The notes beneath the pieces are model-generated. The model worked only from the letters and a program-made list of their open reading frames with translations, searched no databases and had not been told where the DNA came from. From Candidatus Rokuibacteriota bacterium (GTDB taxonomy: Bacteria > Methylomirabilota > Methylomirabilia > Rokubacteriales > CSP1-6): 44,692 nt of DNA. Shown here piece after piece: positions 10,712 to 17,595 of the stretch; position 1 is the first letter of the stretch; each line of letters begins with the position of its first letter. Made by a program: the position numbers and the translations under genes. The stretch covers positions 1 to 44,692 of the forward strand of contig QHSU01000016.1 of assembly GCA_003220535.1 (NCBI GenBank), written 5' to 3'.

Positions 10712-11614
10712 TCACCTCTGACTGTTCGTCTGGTCGAGCGCCGCCTTCAACCCCTGCGCGAGCTTCGCCGGGACATCCACGGCCCAGAAGTGCATGTAGA
10801 AGAGGCGCGGCATGTCGAGCAGCCCATGGTTGTGAATCGCGGTCACGTCGATACCGTGCTGCCGTAGCGTCCGCGCGACAGGATCGACTTCCTTGTCGGT
10901 CAGCACGAAGTCACCGGTGATCGCCGCCTTGTCGCCCGGCACGGCTTGGAAATTCAGGACCGTCACGACGCCCATGGCAGGCAGTAAGGGCATACCATTC
11001 TCGGTGATGGTCTCCGCGCGCGGCACCGTCACCTGGAACACGCCCGCGCCGAGGTCGCGGCCCGAGCGACCGAGCGCCTGCTCGATCTGCTTCGTATCGA
11101 TCGTGGGCGCGCCAGTCGCGGGTGGTGGGAGCGGGCCGCCGAGTGGCGTCGCGCTTACGGACAACGCGTGGCGCAAAGCGCTGGCCAGCCGGACGGCGTC
11201 GCCATGCCCCTCGTAATGCATGTACATCACGCGCGGTGACATCTCGTTCAGATGGTTGTGGACCGCCGTCACCTCGAGTCCACCGCTGAAGAGGCCTGAC
11301 ATCACGGCAGGAATCTCCTGATCGAGCAGCACGAGATCCCCCATGACCATCGCCTGATCGCCCATCTGTTTGAACGCGGCGTAGGAGCCGAGCGCGAATC
11401 CCGCCTTCACGGGCACGCCCTTCACCGTCACGGAGAGATCGGTGCGCGGCATCCCGATGCGAAAGACGTCACCCGCCTGGAGCTCACCGCGCTTGCCCAG
11501 CGCCTGCTCCACAGCTTTCCAGTCCGGTTCTGCCGCCCGCGCGGTCGTCACCGAACACAGCGTGCCGACGACAACTCCGACAAGAATCGAAAGCTTCAGA
11601 GTCTCGTTTCGCAT
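10712..11614 (-). CDS. Exported DUF1259 protein (LppY/LpqO-like), two repeats
   Basis: 300-aa exported protein with a signal peptide (LSILVGVVVGTLCSVTTARA) and two DUF1259 repeats of ~125 residues; the first carries EVTAVHNHLNEMSPRVMYMHYEGHGD and the second the parallel ID-VTAIHNHGLLDMPRLFYMHFW. The paired HNH plus MYMHY/FYMHF histidines could bind metal, but no function is established. I placed the start at 11614, not the upstream in-frame codon at 11653, because AAGGAGAT lies just before it. It begins 36 bp after the ECF sigma gene on the same strand, so both are probably co-transcribed and it may be a target or partner of that sigma factor. Confidence 0.88.
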   Translation of the reverse strand: MRNETLKLSILVGVVVGTLCSVTTARAAEPDWKAVEQALGKRGELQAGDVFRIGMPRTDLSVTVKGVPVKAGFALGSYAAFKQMGDQAMVMGDLVLLDQEIPAVMSGLFSGGLEVTAVHNHLNEMSPRVMYMHYEGHGDAVRLASALRHALSVSATPLGGPLPPPATGAPTIDTKQIEQALGRSGRDLGAGVFQVTVPRAETITENGMPLLPAMGVVTVLNFQAVPGDKAAITGDFVLTDKEVDPVARTLRQHGIDVTAIHNHGLLDMPRLFYMHFWAVDVPAKLAQGLKAALDQTNSQR

Positions 11615-11649
11615 GGAGGGTATCTCCTTCCTTCCCCTGCCGATCCGCT

Positions 11650-12366
11650 TCACGACCCGCCTTCAGGGGCTATCGGCGCATCCAACGTCGTCATGGTGTC
11701 GCCCAGCTGCTTCCGGAGAGACAACCGAGCACGGTGCACCCGAGACTTCACAGTGGGGACATTGAGGCTCAAGACTTCGGCGATCTGGACGTGCGACAGG
11801 CCCTCGACGTCGCGCAACAGCAGCGCGGTTCGATAGTCGGCGGGCAATTTGTCGATCGCCGAGGTCAGCGCCATCCGCAATTCAGTCTGAACAGCGTGGT
11901 CTTCCACGCGCGCCGACCAGTCGGCCATGGGTGCGACGTGTCGGCCGTGCTCATCGAAGAGCGGCAGCACGTCATCCAAGGACAGCTCTGCACTCCGGCT
12001 CTGCTGGCCTCGGACCTTCTGGTAGGCCGCGTTCGCCGCGATCCGGTAGAGCCAGGAGCCGAAGGCCGACTCACCCCTGAACGTGTCGATCTTTCGGACC
12101 ACGGTCCAGAACACGTCCTGCACGACTTCCTCTGCATCCTGTGCATTTCCCGTGATGCCCCTGGCCAAGCGATACGCGCGGTCGCCGTACGTGGCCACGA
12201 GGCGCTCCGCCGCGGTGGGCTCGTGCAGCCGGAGGGCTTCCACGAGCTCACGATCCCGATCGGTACGCCGTTCCTGAGTGCGGTCCACCGTGACGCAAGA
12301 CCATCCGTACGGCGTTGAGCCGTCGCCGCCTGTGATGGAGACCACCCGCCCATTGCGCGCGCTCAT
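11650..12366 (-). CDS. ECF-type RNA polymerase sigma factor
   Basis: 238-aa sigma-70 family protein lacking region 3. Region 2 is at about residues 55-120 (DAEEVVQDVFWTVVRKI and ESAFGSWLYRIAANAAY, the -10 recognition part) and region 4 at about 165-220 (LPADYRTALLLRDVEGLSH, VPTVKSRVHRARLSLRK). A linker of ~35 residues separates them. No anti-sigma factor is visible next door; the following gene is the exported DUF1259 protein. The first ~25 residues do not align with the family, so a GTG start at residue 26 is possible; I kept the ATG because GAGGA precedes it. Confidence 0.93.
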   Translation of the reverse strand: MSARNGRVVSITGGDGSTPYGWSCVTVDRTQERRTDRDRELVEALRLHEPTAAERLVATYGDRAYRLARGITGNAQDAEEVVQDVFWTVVRKIDTFRGESAFGSWLYRIAANAAYQKVRGQQSRSAELSLDDVLPLFDEHGRHVAPMADWSARVEDHAVQTELRMALTSAIDKLPADYRTALLLRDVEGLSHVQIAEVLSLNVPTVKSRVHRARLSLRKQLGDTMTTLDAPIAPEGGS

Positions 12367-12607
12367 GCGTCCTCGTCAGTCCCTCGGTGAGGATCGGAGT
12401 CGATCTACTGCTAGGCTAGTTGGCCGGGCGGGAAGCGTCTACCCTACCTTGGTGGGGTTGGCCCACTCCCGGCAGGGGTAATTCCGAGGCTGAACCGCGT
12501 GGAGACCGGCCGCCGTTGTTCAGCCGGGATCACCCCGCCCGCCAGCGTATTGCGGCCAGTGACCATGACGCGGGGAATCGACCAGTTGGTCGAGCGCGGC
12601 AATCGCC

Positions 12608-12979
12608 CTAGAACTGGATCGACTGCTGCCCGTAACCTTCGCGCGAAGGCGCCAACTCCCGCGGCGATTCGTTCGCTGCGGGCTCCTCGGCCGAGAGCCT
12701 CTTCATCGTCTCTTCGCCGTCGCCATCCGCGATCAGCAGCAGAATGTAGATGCGATCACCGACGACGCGCGCGTTCTGCAGGGTCACGATGGTCGGGGTG
12801 AATGCGATCGCGTTGTGGAGCACGTCGTCGATCGCCGAGTGGAGCGCGTCTCTGAACTGCGCATCGTCTACTGCGCTCGCGACCGGGATCGACGTGGTGA
12901 TCTCGACCACGTACGCCGCCGCCGGATCCGCGAACACCGCGATGGCAAGGCCGATGATTGCGGGCAGTAGGCTCTTCAT
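12608..12979 (-). CDS. Small exported protein of unknown function
   Basis: A 123-aa protein with a clear signal peptide (MKSLLPAIIGLAIAVFADPAAA) and a mature part of ~100 residues predicted as mixed alpha/beta, with TIVTLQNARVVGDRIYILLLI as a hydrophobic core strand pair. The C-terminus is acidic to polar (AEEPAANESPREL). The ATG at 12979 has AGGAGG seven bases upstream; the overlapping GTG at 12982 would be too close. It lies upstream of the ECF sigma gene on the same strand, separated by 241 bp in which I see no gene. I do not recognise the family. Confidence 0.7.
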   Translation of the reverse strand: MKSLLPAIIGLAIAVFADPAAAYVVEITTSIPVASAVDDAQFRDALHSAIDDVLHNAIAFTPTIVTLQNARVVGDRIYILLLIADGDGEETMKRLSAEEPAANESPRELAPSREGYGQQSIQF

Positions 12980-13077
12980 CACAGGGCCTCCTGGTCATTA
13001 GGAGGGCGTGCGCCCAGCCGTCGTTGCATCTCATCGACGCAGCCTGAAACCTTGAGTGCGCTCGGCGCATCGAGAAG

Positions 13078-14157
13078 GTGCAGGGCATGCATACTCTTTT
13101 CGCTCTCCTCGCGAGTCGAGGGTACGTCATCCTCGCGGCGTTCGTGGTGGCCGAGCAAGTCCCGTTGCCGGTTCCGTCCGTACCGGTACTGCTGGGCATC
13201 GGCGCCCTGGCGGCCGACGGGCGCATGAGCATCGTCGCCGCGCTGGCCATCGCTTGTGCGGCGGCGGTGCCGATGGACTTGCTCTGGCGCAGGCTCGGCG
13301 CCGTCCGGGGCATCCGGGCGCTGCGCTTCATGTGTCGGCTGTCCCTGGAGCCGGCCTCGTGCGTCCGCCGCACCGAGACCCTCTTCGAGCGGTACGGGAG
13401 TCGTGTGCTCCTCATCGCGAAGTTCGTCCCTGGGCTCACCGCGCTGGCGCCGGCGCTGGCCGGGCTTGTCAAGGTCCCCCTGGCTCGGTTCTTGATCCTC
13501 GACATCGCAGGCGTGGTGCTGTGGGCCGGGACATGGATGTCGCTGGGATATCTCTTCGGCCGGGCCTTGGCCCTCATCGTCGTGCAGACCTCTCGGGCGG
13601 AGAGTCTGCTCGCGGGGCTTGCGACGGGCTTCATGATCTACGTGCTGCTCAAGATCGCTCGGAGACATCGCCTTCTTCGTCACTTTCGAACGGCCCGGAT
13701 CACGGCCACGAAGCTGAAATCGCTGCTCGACCGAGGGGAGGACGTGTGGATCACCGACCTGCGATCGGGCCTGGAGGTAGAGGCGTCGCCCTACACCATC
13801 CCGGGAGCACGGTGGCTCGCGGGCGAGGCGATCGATGGGGCGGCGGCCGAGATCCCGCGAGATCGGGAGATCGTGCTGGTCTGCACGTGACCGAACGAAG
13901 CGACGAGCGCCCGTGTGGCGCTGGCGCTCAAGCGAAAGGGCATCACGCGCGTTCGGCCCCTACTCGGCGGGCTGGGCGCCTGGCTGGAGCGTCAGTATCC
14001 TGTCGAGCGGCTCCAGCCGCCCTCCCCAGCAAGAACCGCAGCGCGAAATTCACCAACGTACAAAGAGCCGGCGCTCGCGAACGATCAGCGCGTCGACCGA
14101 CCAGGCGCCGATGCCGTTGACGCCCGCGTGATCGCCAGGCCGAGCGCGGGGATGTGA
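13078..14157 (+). CDS. DedA-type membrane protein fused to rhodanese; in-frame TGA at the catalytic Cys (candidate selenoprotein)
   Basis: N-terminal ~200 residues are a DedA/SNARE-associated membrane protein (EQVPLPVPSVPVLLGIGALA, FVPGLTALAPALAG re-entrant region, several TM helices). A rhodanese domain follows (about residues 208-320: WITDLRSGLEVE, IPGARWL). TGA at 13888-13890 interrupts the frame inside the active-site loop: VLVCT-[TGA]-PNEATSARVALAL. In Cys homologues this loop reads CxCPNE..S, and TGA is exactly at the sulfur-carrying Cys. Downstream the same frame continues with family sequence (GITRVRPLLGGLGAWLERQYPVE), so no frameshift occurred. A hairpin at 13906-13922 could act as SECIS. 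Either UGA is read as selenocysteine (359 aa), or a point mutation truncates the protein at 270 aa. The last ~45 residues do not look like a domain. Confidence 0.8.
13906..13922 (+). promoter_or_regulatory. Candidate bacterial SECIS hairpin
   Basis: Starting 15 nt after the in-frame TGA, AGCGCC pairs perfectly with GGCGCT around a five-base loop CGTGT, giving a six-bp GC-rich stem with a G at the second loop position. Loop position (21 nt after the UGA) and the early loop G fit the general description of bacterial SECIS elements. GC-rich coding DNA forms such hairpins often by chance, so this supports the selenocysteine reading but does not prove it. Confidence 0.45.
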
Positions 14158-14250
14158 CACTCGGCGCCCTCGCCCTGCTGGTTGCCGAACCACTTTCGTG
14201 CAGAAGCCGAGCTGGTGGGGACGGTGAGGATCGCGCCCGACATGACGCTG
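14050..14250 (-). pseudogene. Possible frameshifted remnant of a small protein gene
   Basis: Two minus-strand frames join into a protein-like sequence: one reads ILTVPTSSASARKWFGNQQG then GEGAECHIPALGLAITRA, the other GVNGIGAWSVDALIVRERRL and ends FVRW-stop at 14050. The break is near 14130. It overlaps the 3' extension of the DedA-rhodanese frame on the other strand. The family is not identified and the call rests only on the look of the translation. Confidence 0.3.
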
Positions 14251-14404
14251 GCGATCCATGGTTCACGCGGATCGCTGGGGGCTTACACGATCGCGCGAAT
14301 CAATGAAGGGTTTCTCGCACTCTAAAGGACTGCAACAGGTGTGGGGAGTCGCGTCGAGAGTTCGCCATGACGGCTTTCGCCGCTATCAGGGAGGGATGAT
14401 GGAT

Positions 14405-15001
14405 ATGGTTGACGGAAGGGGCGAGAACCGGCTCACGATGACTGTACGCCGATGTTACCCGGTGGTGCTCGCCGCGCTCGCCTTCGCGATCAGCGGCTGC
14501 GCCACGACGGCCGGACTGGGACAGGCCGCATTGCGGGACGGCCGCTACGCAGAGGCGGCGAGCAACTTCGAAACGGCCCTCAGGGACCACCCGGCGCGGA
14601 CGGATGCGCTCGTGGGGTTGGGGATCGCACGCTACGCACAGAGGGCCTACGACGAGGCGGTGGCACACCTCGGCCAGGCGGTGAGCCAGGATCCGAAGCG
14701 AGCGGATGCTCGACTCTACCTCGGGCTGAGTTATCTCGAGCGAGGCGACGAAGCGGCCGCCGCCGAGCACCTTCACGCATTCCTTGGTCTGACTCACGGC
14801 ACTCGAGTGACCAGACAAGTCGACGACGCGCTCCAGCTGATGCGCAGGGAGCACCCCCTGTCGCCGCAGTCGCGCCACTTCATCGCCACGAGTCTGGAGT
14901 CCGCCATGAAGTCCGAGCAGGAGCTTCAGGACGCTCGGTGGGCCAACGCGCCGCGGCCGTACTATGGCTACAACGACCCGTTCTTCTGGGGTTGGAGGTG
15001 A
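14405..15001 (+). CDS. TPR-repeat lipoprotein
   Basis: About 198 aa. A lipoprotein signal (VLAALAFAISGC, Cys as lipid anchor) precedes three tetratricopeptide repeats: LRDGRYAEAASNFETAL, YAQRAYDEAVAHLGQAV and YLERGDEAAAAEHLHAFL. The C-terminus is aromatic (YYGYNDPFFWGWR). Several in-frame ATGs exist; I chose 14405 because AGGGAGGG lies about ten bases upstream, but 14399 or 14438 (nearest the signal peptide) are possible. TPR lipoproteins usually scaffold envelope protein complexes; the partner is unknown. The stop overlaps the next ATG by one base (TGATG), so the two genes form an operon. Confidence 0.82.
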   Translation: MVDGRGENRLTMTVRRCYPVVLAALAFAISGCATTAGLGQAALRDGRYAEAASNFETALRDHPARTDALVGLGIARYAQRAYDEAVAHLGQAVSQDPKRADARLYLGLSYLERGDEAAAAEHLHAFLGLTHGTRVTRQVDDALQLMRREHPLSPQSRHFIATSLESAMKSEQELQDARWANAPRPYYGYNDPFFWGWR

Positions 15002-15321
15002 TGGTCCTCAGCATCAGACCTGCTTTTGCGCTGGCCCTGCTTTTCGTTGCCGCGTTCACCGTCTCGACGGCCTCCGCCTTCGCACGGGAGAAAGGCGGGT
15101 CGCTCGCCCTCGAGTACAAGCGGCGGGCTCCCGCCGTTCTGCCTCCTGCCTCCGAGGTGGAGAAAGACGCCGCCCAAGCTGCCGAGGAGATCGAGGCCCG
15201 CAAGCAGACAGATCGCCGGATCCGAGAGAACGAAGGGGATCCATCACGTCGTCCCGACCTCGATCCAGACGTAACCCAGGGCGTTCAGTCACGTGGCCTG
15301 CACGACATCCTCCACCGGTAG
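15001..15321 (+). CDS. Small exported protein, charged helical
   Basis: 106 aa with a signal peptide (PAFALALLFVAAFTVSTASAFA) and a highly charged mature part (VEKDAAQAAEEIEARKQTDRRI) that should form one long amphipathic helix, then a disordered Pro/Asp/Arg tail. Its ATG overlaps the TPR-lipoprotein stop (TGATG) and GGAGG lies just upstream. No family is recognised. The coupling suggests it is a partner of the TPR lipoprotein. Confidence 0.68.
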   Translation: MVLSIRPAFALALLFVAAFTVSTASAFAREKGGSLALEYKRRAPAVLPPASEVEKDAAQAAEEIEARKQTDRRIRENEGDPSRRPDLDPDVTQGVQSRGLHDILHR

Positions 15322-15784
15322 CCACCTACCCGGGTCAGTAACGCCGCCGACCTTGGCTGTCGAGGAGACACTTCCCCGCCGACCGGGCCTCGCAATGGTG
15401 CATTTCCGAGCCAACGGTTCCGACGCCTGCGACAGCGTCGCGGCGATCCTCGCGCAGCTGGTGCAGGCCTTCCCGGGTCGGCTGCCGCTGACCGAAATCG
15501 ACGTCCATGACCGGCCGGAACTCGCTGCCCGGTACAACGTCCGGGCGACGCCGACAATTCTCCTGATCAGGGACGGCGACGTCGTGGATCGCGTGATCGG
15601 CGGCGTGAGCAAGATCCTGCTGCAGAGCCTGCTCGACGCGAGAGCGCCACGGCCGCCGGACGCTTCCTCGAAGCTCAGCCACCATTCACAATCTTGCGGA
15701 AATGAGGGCGTACACGCCACCTGCACGCCTCACACGGCCGTCACAACGACCGAGGAAACGCACCTGAGCCGGAAGGAGCAGCCG
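15293..15784 (+). CDS. Thioredoxin-like domain ORF without stop, running in frame into sodC
   Basis: Residues about 21-115 match the thioredoxin fold: AMVHFRANGSDACDSVAAIL replaces the usual strand plus WCGPC helix, then LPLTEIDVHDRPELAARY, the cis-Pro loop VRATPTILLIRDGDVVDRVIG. The first active-site Cys is Ser (S-D-A-C), so a classical dithiol reaction is not possible. There is no stop before the superoxide dismutase ATG at 15785 and both share a frame, yet the 50 residues between look like non-coding sequence and contain the sodC ribosome-binding site. It could be a fusion, or a gene that lost its stop. The start is uncertain: GTG 15293, TTG 15353 or ATG 15395. Confidence 0.55.
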
Positions 15785-16348
15785 ATGCGACTTCACTCGA
15801 AGACACGGCCGATGACGCGACCGCTCGGGCTCGTGCTTGCGATGCTCGTCGTCGCGCTGCCGGCGGTCGCTCAAGCCCAGTCGGCCCGAGCTGTTCTCAA
15901 AGACGCTCAGGGCAAAGTCGTCGGGGCGGCGACACTCAATGAGGTTTCCGGCGGCGTGAAGATCGTCGTGCAGGTGAGCGGTATGAAGCCGGGCGAGCAC
16001 GGCTTCCACATCCACGCCGTCGGCAAGTGCGAGCCGCCGGCCTTCACCTCCGCGGGCGCCCACTTCAATCCCTACGGCAAAAAGCACGGGCATAAGAACC
16101 CCGAAGGCGCCCACGCTGGAGACCTCCCGAATCTCACGGTGGGAGCCGACGGGACGGGCTCCATCGACGTGACGGCTGCCCGCGTGACGCTGACGCCAGC
16201 CCGGGCCTCGCTCCTCCAGCCAGGAGGCACCTCGCTGGTCATCCATGCCGACCCGGACGACGAGAAGACCGATCCAGCCGGAAATTCAGGCGCGCGGCTC
16301 GTCTGCGGAGTGATCGCGCCTCCGTCCTCGGCTCAGAGTAGCCGTTAG
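15785..16348 (+). CDS. sodC: Cu/Zn superoxide dismutase, exported
   Basis: 187-aa periplasmic enzyme converting superoxide to hydrogen peroxide and oxygen. A signal peptide ends near LPAVAQAQ. The metal site is complete: HGFHIHAVGKCE gives two copper histidines, GAHFNPYGKKHGHKNPEGAH the bridging and zinc histidines, AGDLPNL the zinc aspartate and LVIHADPDD the last copper histidine. The disulfide cysteines are in GKCEPP and ARLVCGV. GGAAGGAG precedes ATG 15785, which marks this as a translation start even though the frame is open from further upstream. The neighbourhood (thioredoxin-like ORF, rhodanese, catalase-like gene ~10 kb away) has a redox flavour. Confidence 0.95.
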   Translation: MRLHSKTRPMTRPLGLVLAMLVVALPAVAQAQSARAVLKDAQGKVVGAATLNEVSGGVKIVVQVSGMKPGEHGFHIHAVGKCEPPAFTSAGAHFNPYGKKHGHKNPEGAHAGDLPNLTVGADGTGSIDVTAARVTLTPARASLLQPGGTSLVIHADPDDEKTDPAGNSGARLVCGVIAPPSSAQSSR

Positions 16349-16506
16349 CGCAGGCTCGTGCTGTCGCTGGCAGCACAGCCGTGTCCATCGAGCATGCGCC
16401 GGCGCGCTTCCACCGCAAGAAAATGAAGATCCTCTCATCGCCCGTCGCTGCATCCCGCCGGCACACCTCCGTCATCGTAAGGGGTGACAGAAGGGAGGGA
16501 GAACAG

Positions 16507-16617
16507 ATGAAGCGAGCGATTTTCTTCGCGCTGATGCTGGTCGCGATTCTCGCTCCGCTGGCGAGCACCGCCAATGCGGACTTGAAGAGTGACGAAGCCA
16601 TCGAACAGGCGCCCTAA
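16507..16617 (+). CDS. 36-aa exported micropeptide
   Basis: A 36-residue ORF with a good ribosome-binding site (AGGGAGGGA six bases before ATG). It is almost entirely a signal peptide, MKRAIFFALMLVAILAPLAS, cut after ANA, leaving a 12-residue acidic peptide (DLKSDEAIEQAP). It could be a true secreted micropeptide or the 5' stub of a lost gene. No homologue is recognised. Confidence 0.5.
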   Translation: MKRAIFFALMLVAILAPLASTANADLKSDEAIEQAP

Positions 16618-16737
16618 CGTTTTCACGCCGGGGCAGGATTCGGCGCGTGTGGCAGATCCGCGAGGTCTGCCGCATGCACCGGTCCTCGGTCGTCACTGAC
16701 ACGCAACGAGATCTCAGATTGGGAAGGGAGCGCAGTC

Positions 16738-17121
16738 ATGCGGTTGGGAAAGGTGCTTCTGGGCCTCGCCATGATCTTGAATGTCTCCGTGCCTCAGGTC
16801 GCGTCGAGCCAGATGAAGTCACCGCCGGGCGGCACGACGCCGGGAGGCGCGATCTTCGACCGCCTCCACGACTCGACGACGCGCCCGATGCCGCAAGTGC
16901 CGTCACCGACGGTGCCGACGCCCGAGGCGACGTGGGTACCGGATCGCTCCGTTCAAGTCCCGGGGATCGACAGTCCTGTCTCCGTGCCTGGGCACTGGGA
17001 GCGCCGGCTCTCCGACCACGAGGTGTACACGCCGCCGCTGGTCGGTCGAACCCCGAACGGTGACATCATCAACTTTCCAGCCGGTGCCCGACCACCTGTC
17101 AACGAAAGGCAAGCACCATGA
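16738..17121 (+). CDS. Proline-rich exported protein
   Basis: 127 aa: a signal peptide (MRLGKVLLGLAMILNVSVPQ, cut near VASS) and a mature chain rich in Pro, Thr and Val (MPQVPSPTVPTPEATWVPDR) that is probably extended. One segment, VSVPGHWERRLSDHEVYTPP, resembles the GHW-type strand seen in small bacterial exported proteins. GGGAAGGGAG precedes the ATG. The stop overlaps the next ATG by 4 bp, so it is co-translated with the following lipoprotein. Function unknown. Confidence 0.72.
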   Translation: MRLGKVLLGLAMILNVSVPQVASSQMKSPPGGTTPGGAIFDRLHDSTTRPMPQVPSPTVPTPEATWVPDRSVQVPGIDSPVSVPGHWERRLSDHEVYTPPLVGRTPNGDIINFPAGARPPVNERQAP

Positions 17122-17540
17122 CCGCGAACGCCCGATCGATCCTCTCAGCCGTACTGCTCGCACTGACGGCCGTCGTCACGACGGCGTGTGGGACCACGAG
17201 CACGTATCTGACCCCGTCCAGATCCACGACCACCTTGATGGAGGGCTGGGACCACTGGTTCAAGCTCGACTGGTCGGTCGACTCCGAGCCAGGCGGGGGC
17301 AAGCGCATTCGCGGGTACATCACGAACGAACACGGGGAAGCCGCCGAGCCGCTACGCCTGCTTGCGCAGGCCCTCGACGCGTCCGACGCAGTCGTCGGCC
17401 AGAAGATCGCGTGGGTTCCCGAGGGCGTCGGTGGATTCGAGCGCGCGTACTTCGAGATTTCGCATCTGCCGGCCGCAGACCACTACCGCGTCTCCGTGTG
17501 GGACTACTCCTTCTTGCAGGCTGAGTCTGAGAGACCATGA
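17118..17540 (+). CDS. Small lipoprotein, beta-sandwich-like
   Basis: 140-aa lipoprotein with lipobox VVTTAC after a short hydrophobic stretch. The mature part (WFKLDWSVDSEPG, RIRGYITNEHGEAAEPLRLL, AYFEISHLPAADHYRVSVWD) reads like an FxLYD-type immunoglobulin-like domain. It is similar over its length to the exported protein at 23959-24330 (W-F-x-L/V-x-W, Y-I/V-x-N, V-G/L-G-Q, F-x-I/V, Y-R-V/I-x-V). Start overlaps the upstream stop by 4 bp and the RND permease begins 55 bp downstream, so it may be part of the pump operon's leader region. Confidence 0.75.
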   Translation: MTANARSILSAVLLALTAVVTTACGTTSTYLTPSRSTTTLMEGWDHWFKLDWSVDSEPGGGKRIRGYITNEHGEAAEPLRLLAQALDASDAVVGQKIAWVPEGVGGFERAYFEISHLPAADHYRVSVWDYSFLQAESERP

Positions 17541-17595
17541 CGACGTCCGACACGCCGCGCTGAAACTTCGACGCCCCCCGCCGCATCCATAAGAC

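Noticed and set aside
13078..13890. DedA protein simply ending at the TGA
   Set aside because: The ORF ends in the middle of the rhodanese active-site loop and family sequence continues in the same frame, so a natural end there is unlikely. A nonsense mutation remains possible and is stated in the finding.
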